Shown here in pieces: positions 60,433 to 64,000 of a stretch of 64,000 nucleotides of DNA (within the stretch, counting starts at the first letter, position 1; each line of letters opens with the position of its first letter). The stretch lies in NCBI GenBank assembly GCA_005406025.1, contig BGZK01001606.1, forward strand, positions 62,001-126,000, read 5' to 3'. Origin of the DNA: Eumeta japonica. Lineage: Eukaryota > Arthropoda > Insecta > Lepidoptera > Psychidae. The notes beneath the pieces were generated by a model. That model was not told the origin of the DNA. It ran no database searches and saw nothing but the letters and a program-made list of their open reading frames with translations. A program made the translations under genes and the position numbers.

Positions 60433-61167
60433 ATGATTAACGCACCCGGGTGCTCTATCCCTCTCCCAGCTGGACGCCTCAAGCCGAAGAATGTTACTCT
60501 CCTTTCCTTCAACGCGCGCGGACTAACTAATAATATGGTGAAATTAGATCAGTGTACAAAGGAGTACGGAATCGATATAGTTTTGGTACAGGAAACTCTC
60601 CTGAAACCAAATAGGCCTAAATCCTGCACTCTAACAGGATATGTACAGTTACATACGGACAGGACGGACGCTCCATTAGGCGGTACTGCAATTTATTATA
60701 AGCGATCGTTGCAATGCTGCCCGATCGACTTACCTACCCTTTCTAATATAGAGGCCACAGGTTGTAGACTTGCAATGACGGGGCATAGAACACTCGTCAT
60801 TGTCTCGATCTATTTATCACCCTCTAAAAAGTTGCTCCGGAGCGACATTGAAGCCCTCCTCACCTTAGGGGATGCCGTCATCCTCTTCGGCGACTTCAAC
60901 TGCAAACACACCGATTGGGGATGTACAGTCTCCAATCCTGGTGGTAACAAATTAGCTAAATTGTCGAGAAAATTAAAATTCGATATCGTCGCGCCCCTCA
61001 CTCCGACGCACTATTCAGACGACTTAGTATCGCGGCCCTCCACAATAGATATCGCTATTACAAAAGAAATTGTACTTAACGTGGACTGTATCGAGCAGAT
61101 TTATCGACTCGTCTCACAACCGTCCCGTTCTCTTAAGGTCAGGACCTCCCGCCGGTGGGTGTCCTAA
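60433..61167 (+). pseudogene. LINE ORF2 endonuclease part
   Basis: Apurinic/apyrimidinic-type endonuclease: LLSFNARGLTNNMVKLDQC, VLVQETLLKPNRPKSCTLTG, TLVIVSIYLSPSKKLLRSDI, ILFGDFNCKHTDWGC and PTHYSDDLVSRPSTIDIAI. Asn, Glu, Asp/Asn and Asp of the active site are in place up to this point. The last motif (usually SDH) reads SSHNRPVLL in another frame, so a frameshift lies near 61110. This enzyme nicks the target site for integration. Confidence 0.85.
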
Positions 61168-61480
61168 GCCTATGATAAAAATCACAGACTGGAAAGGAGT
61201 ATCGACCGCGCTTGAGGAAGTCGATACTCCCGCACTTAATACCATCCCGGACGTCATTGAAACGACCGACGAAATCGACTCATCAATAGGGGCTCTCACC
61301 AACCACATCAGGACGGTGGTCAAGAAGTGCTCGCGGGAGGTTCCGGCGTCTGTCGACTGCCGGAAGCTGCCCGCGGATGCTTTTGAACTGTTGAGAGCCA
61401 AGAACGCTGCTTTGCGTCTTGCGTACGCTTACCCTCTAGAGAGAATAGGTCCAGAGCGCGGGCTCTCCAACGTCGTGTGA
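61070..61480 (+). pseudogene. LINE ORF2 linker between endonuclease and RT
   Basis: Frame +2 continues ORF2: DSSHNRPVLLRSGPPAGGCP, KITDWKGVSTALEEVDTPAL and RTVVKKCSREVPASVDCRKL up to NAALRLAYAYPLE. It shifts again near 61440-61475 into the RT frame. Its overlap with the endonuclease frame is the zone of the first frameshift. Confidence 0.7.
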
Positions 61481-63168
61481 GAGCACGCATGATCGAAGTC
61501 AAAAATAAGGAATGGAGCAACCTCATGGAAGACATCTCCCCCACACATAAAGCCTTTTGGAAAGTAACCAAGGCTTTAAATTCAGAAGGGTATCTCCCCA
61601 CTCCGCCCTTAAAAAAACCTGATAGCTCCCTCGCGGTCGACGAGCAAGGAAAAGCGGAGTGCATCGCGGACAGTATAGAACTTCAATGTTCTCACACTCT
61701 TCCACCACACGACACCCAACACATTTCACTCATCGAAGAGGAGGTCCGCCAAAAAACCTCCCTCGATCCACTAGATGATCTCTCCCCGGTCTCCCTGGAC
61801 GAAGTACAAAAACTCGTCAAGGGCTTAAAAGCCAAAAAGGCACCGGGCCTTGATGGCATCAGTAACAAAGCTATCAAATGCTTTCCATTAACCATTTTAT
61901 CACTTCTAGTTACAATATTCAACGCGTGCCTTAAGAATAGTTACTTCCCTCCCGTCTGGAAGGAAGCCGAGGTAATCGGTATCCCAAAGGCTGGGAAACC
62001 AAGTAATCTCCCAGCCAGCTATAGACCTATCAGCTTGCTGAGCGGTCTAGGCAAAATGTATGAAAAAATTCTTAAGACTCGTTTAAGCGAGTACCTATTC
62101 GGCAAAGGCCTAATTATTAATGAACAATTCGCATTCAGACCGAATCACTCTTGCCCCCAACAAGCCCTCCGTCTAATTGAATTCATCACGGAGGGTTTTA
62201 AAACAATGAAAAGGACCGTAGCGGTTTTTTTCGATGTAGCCAAGGCCTTTGACAGAGTATGGCACGCAGGCCTTATTCATAAACTTTATCTCCTAAAAGT
62301 CCCAGATCGTCTTATACTCATCATACACAACTTTTTAATTGATAGACACTTCGTGTTTAGACATGAAAACACACATTCGTCCAGAAGAATGATAAGAGCG
62401 GGAGTACCTCAAGGCTCCGCGCTCTCCCCCCTTCTGTACTCCGTGTACACTAACGATATACCGCGTTCGTCGTCAGGCGTCCAGCTCGCGTTGTTCGCAG
62501 ACGATACCGCCCTGTACCTACGCGGTCAGACGGAACGAAACATTTGCCCTCACCTCCAGAAGGCCATCGAGGAGCTGGCTCGATGGTTTCAAACCTGGAG
62601 GATCGAGGTAAATGCCGAGAAATCTGCAGCAATATCATTCATATATAGAAAAGGTAGGAGTCCAGTAGTGGTCGCTCACGGTCCTCTTCGCATTAACAAT
62701 GCACCTATTCCGTGGCAACACACCTATAAGTATCTAGGCATCACGCTTGATAGAAATCTCCATTTCCGAGACCACATCAAGCGCGTTAGAAAAACAGCAA
62801 TTTTCTACCAGTCACGCCTTAAGGGCATGCTCGGTAGAAATAGCAAACTCTCATTACGCAATAAGCGTACACTCTACATAATCTGTATAAGGACGGTGCT
62901 GACATACGCGTTTCCTGTTTTTGCTCACGCCGCCCCGAAAGCACTTAAAAAACTCCAAGTCCTGCAGAATAAATTCTGCAGATCCACCACCGATACACAT
63001 TGGTGCGTTAAAAACTCAGTCCTTCACAGGGACCTAGACTTACCGTCTATCCGTAAATATATGAAAGACGCCTCCGAACGTTTTTTCGCTATCGCGGAAT
63101 CGCACCCGAATCCGCTACTTTCTGCAGCAGTCGCTTACGAGGCGCCTCCCCTATCATTTCATCCGTAG
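61477..63168 (+). CDS. LINE reverse transcriptase, intact 563-codon frame
   Basis: Complete RT of the jockey type, using target-primed reverse transcription. Blocks: KAKKAPGLDGISNKAIK (about residues 118-134), KAGKPSNLPASYRPISLLS (171-189), FFDVAKAFDRVWH (251-263, first catalytic Asp at 253), VPQGSALSPLLYSVYTNDIP (310-329), ALFADDTALY (338-347, catalytic Asp pair at 342-343) and YKYLGITLDRNLHF. The C-terminal part ends KDASERFFAIAESHPNPLLS. No stop interrupts the frame, but upstream shifts separate it from the endonuclease. The first Met is where the open frame starts, not a proven start codon. Confidence 0.9.
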   Translation: MRARMIEVKNKEWSNLMEDISPTHKAFWKVTKALNSEGYLPTPPLKKPDSSLAVDEQGKAECIADSIELQCSHTLPPHDTQHISLIEEEVRQKTSLDPLDDLSPVSLDEVQKLVKGLKAKKAPGLDGISNKAIKCFPLTILSLLVTIFNACLKNSYFPPVWKEAEVIGIPKAGKPSNLPASYRPISLLSGLGKMYEKILKTRLSEYLFGKGLIINEQFAFRPNHSCPQQALRLIEFITEGFKTMKRTVAVFFDVAKAFDRVWHAGLIHKLYLLKVPDRLILIIHNFLIDRHFVFRHENTHSSRRMIRAGVPQGSALSPLLYSVYTNDIPRSSSGVQLALFADDTALYLRGQTERNICPHLQKAIEELARWFQTWRIEVNAEKSAAISFIYRKGRSPVVVAHGPLRINNAPIPWQHTYKYLGITLDRNLHFRDHIKRVRKTAIFYQSRLKGMLGRNSKLSLRNKRTLYIICIRTVLTYAFPVFAHAAPKALKKLQVLQNKFCRSTTDTHWCVKNSVLHRDLDLPSIRKYMKDASERFFAIAESHPNPLLSAAVAYEAPPLSFHP

Positions 63169-64000
63169 GCCACGGAATATCATCACCGATCCGCCTGACG
63201 ATTTCACAGCCGAAGTCGAAAGGCTCAGAGAACTAAATAAACAAAATGACAATTAAATAGTCATTAGTTTGTTCTAGCTTTAAATTAGACCTGGTTTTAT
63301 AGGTCATCTCCCGCGCTCCGGACCACTCTCGGTCGGGATAATAAAATGGACCCAACCCGTGCTGGTGTTCCAGTGACTGCCGGTGCCAAGGGGATCTCCT
63401 AAGTCCCCCACAAGGAAAGTCACGCGCCGCCAACACCCTTGCGTGTTGCCCGGCCGCATACGGTGAAGCTGAATAGAATACCAGCTAACAGCATCGCCGA
63501 TCCAATTATGTTTTCGTCAGGGGGAATTTTTTAGTGGGTTTCAGTCCCACACTACCCACGCGTACGGGCGCGAGGGTGTGCAGGATAGACATTTTTTACA
63601 CCCTCCTCGTCGCTAGAGGGAACCAAAAAGTGCATCCGGTACAGTCGCTAGCCAACCGTCATACTGTGAAGCTCGGCTGAATAAAGAAGTTAAGTCTGAA
63701 AGAAAACGCTGTCCATCATTTAATCGCCGCCACACCGCAAGAAATCCGTTGAACCAGAAGCGTGCACTCGTGAAGAGAAGCAACCCGAGGTGCGGGCTTA
63801 CGCGGCGATAACTGAAATCGCCGTTACAACATATATAAATATAACTCTTACAGCAATGCACTTTGGAACTTCGAATTCCTAAAAGTTCGTTATATCGACG
63901 CTCACCTCAATCAAAGATACCACTTACTTGTCCGAGCTCTCGTCCAGTAATTTTCTATTTCAGCACGATAGATTTACTTCAGTTTCTACAAATAAATATC
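63169..64000 (+). other. LINE 3' UTR and downstream sequence
   Basis: To about 63600 this is LINE 3' UTR, matched block by block in the 54-kb remnant up to 63475. CAGGGGGAATTTTTTAGTGG then GTTTCAGTCCCACACTACCC lies at 63519-63556. Beyond it, GCTGAATAAAGAAG (63674) could be a poly(A) signal of another element. The - strand 82-codon frame at 63613-63861 shows no family. Confidence 0.5.

Larger units (their letters stand above)
57932..63610 (+). mobile_element. Jockey-type non-LTR retrotransposon (LINE), nearly full length
   Basis: About 5.7 kb. Order: GC-rich 5' UTR from about 57932 (CAAAAGTTCAGTCAGAGCGC may be the internal start), ORF1 (58863-60251) with three zinc knuckles, ORF2 with an apurinic-type endonuclease (60433-61160) and reverse transcriptase (61477-63168), then a 3' UTR to about 63600 (GGACCCAACCCGTGCTGGTG, CAGTGGGTTT-like text). 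ORF1 and the endonuclease carry frameshifts and stops but the RT frame is intact, so it is a fairly young copy. The 3' end and target duplication could not be fixed. A 3' relative lies at 53118. Confidence 0.88.

Noticed and set aside
63613..63900. Possible LTR end (GCTGAATAAAGAAG) after the LINE
   Set aside because: No paired LTR, primer-binding site or pol/gag was found; a single poly(A)-like signal is not enough.
1..64000. CRISPR arrays, bacterial operons, tRNA or rRNA genes
   Set aside because: No regularly spaced direct repeats, ribosome binding sites or recognisable structural RNA genes were seen; all signals are those of animal nuclear DNA.

Overview
The window is animal nuclear DNA, almost certainly from a moth or butterfly. 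It is AT-rich, its genes are split by long introns, and it is full of repeats typical of Lepidoptera: jockey-type LINEs, mariner, a Harbinger with a MADF/BESS partner gene, a Helentron, a GGGTTCCGTACC-type repeat, and a SINE-like repeat with the core GGACACTCGCAA. No bacterial-type genes, CRISPR arrays or convincing tRNA/rRNA genes were seen. Only two host protein genes are recognisable, and both run off the window or lack their 5' ends.

Positions 1-2541 hold, on the + strand, the last three exons of a DEAD-box RNA helicase best matched to mitochondrial DDX28 (motifs III, V and VI, stop at 2452, poly(A) signal at 2536). Positions 11049-45800 hold, on the - strand, 15 coding exons of a metabotropic GABA-B receptor subunit 2. 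They give 1090 continuous residues with every splice phase agreeing: Venus-flytrap domain, seven membrane segments, coiled coil and a long C-terminal tail. The signal peptide and extreme N-terminus were not found, so the first exon(s) lie beyond 45800 or outside the window.

The rest is intron or intergenic DNA built from nested mobile elements. From left to right: a dead mariner carrying two foldback insertions (5.5-7.2 kb); a ~230-bp-period AT-rich repeat array (12.8-14.5 kb); a LINE RT remnant (15.0-15.4 kb); two decayed tandem copies of the TM3 exon (20.0-20.25 kb) beside the real one; a complete but dead Harbinger with TTA target duplication (20.92-24.15 kb) holding an opposite-strand MADF/BESS gene and an R1-like gag scrap; an internally deleted Helentron (27.71-29.37 kb) inside an older repeat; a foldback element reaching to within 30 bp of a receptor exon and ending in a 75-nt perfect palindrome (38.7-39.45 kb); a ~1-kb repeat with three internal ~310-bp units (40.2-41.2 kb); hAT remnants; an 808-bp hAT-type MITE with a perfect 8-bp target duplication inside a LINE remnant (53.1-54.4 kb); and a nearly full-length jockey-type LINE with an intact 563-codon RT frame (about 57.9-63.6 kb).

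The two host genes show no functional link. The main interest is the architecture: several nested insertions can be dated against one another, because removing the inner element and one target duplication restores the reading frame of the outer one. A family of degenerate six-base-period blocks is scattered across the window. I found no new defence or biosynthetic system. The strongest unusual signals are the decayed TM3 exon duplicates, the two-gene Harbinger, the Helentron with an internal 'empty site' for comparison, the dispersed hexamer-period blocks and the 75-nt palindrome.
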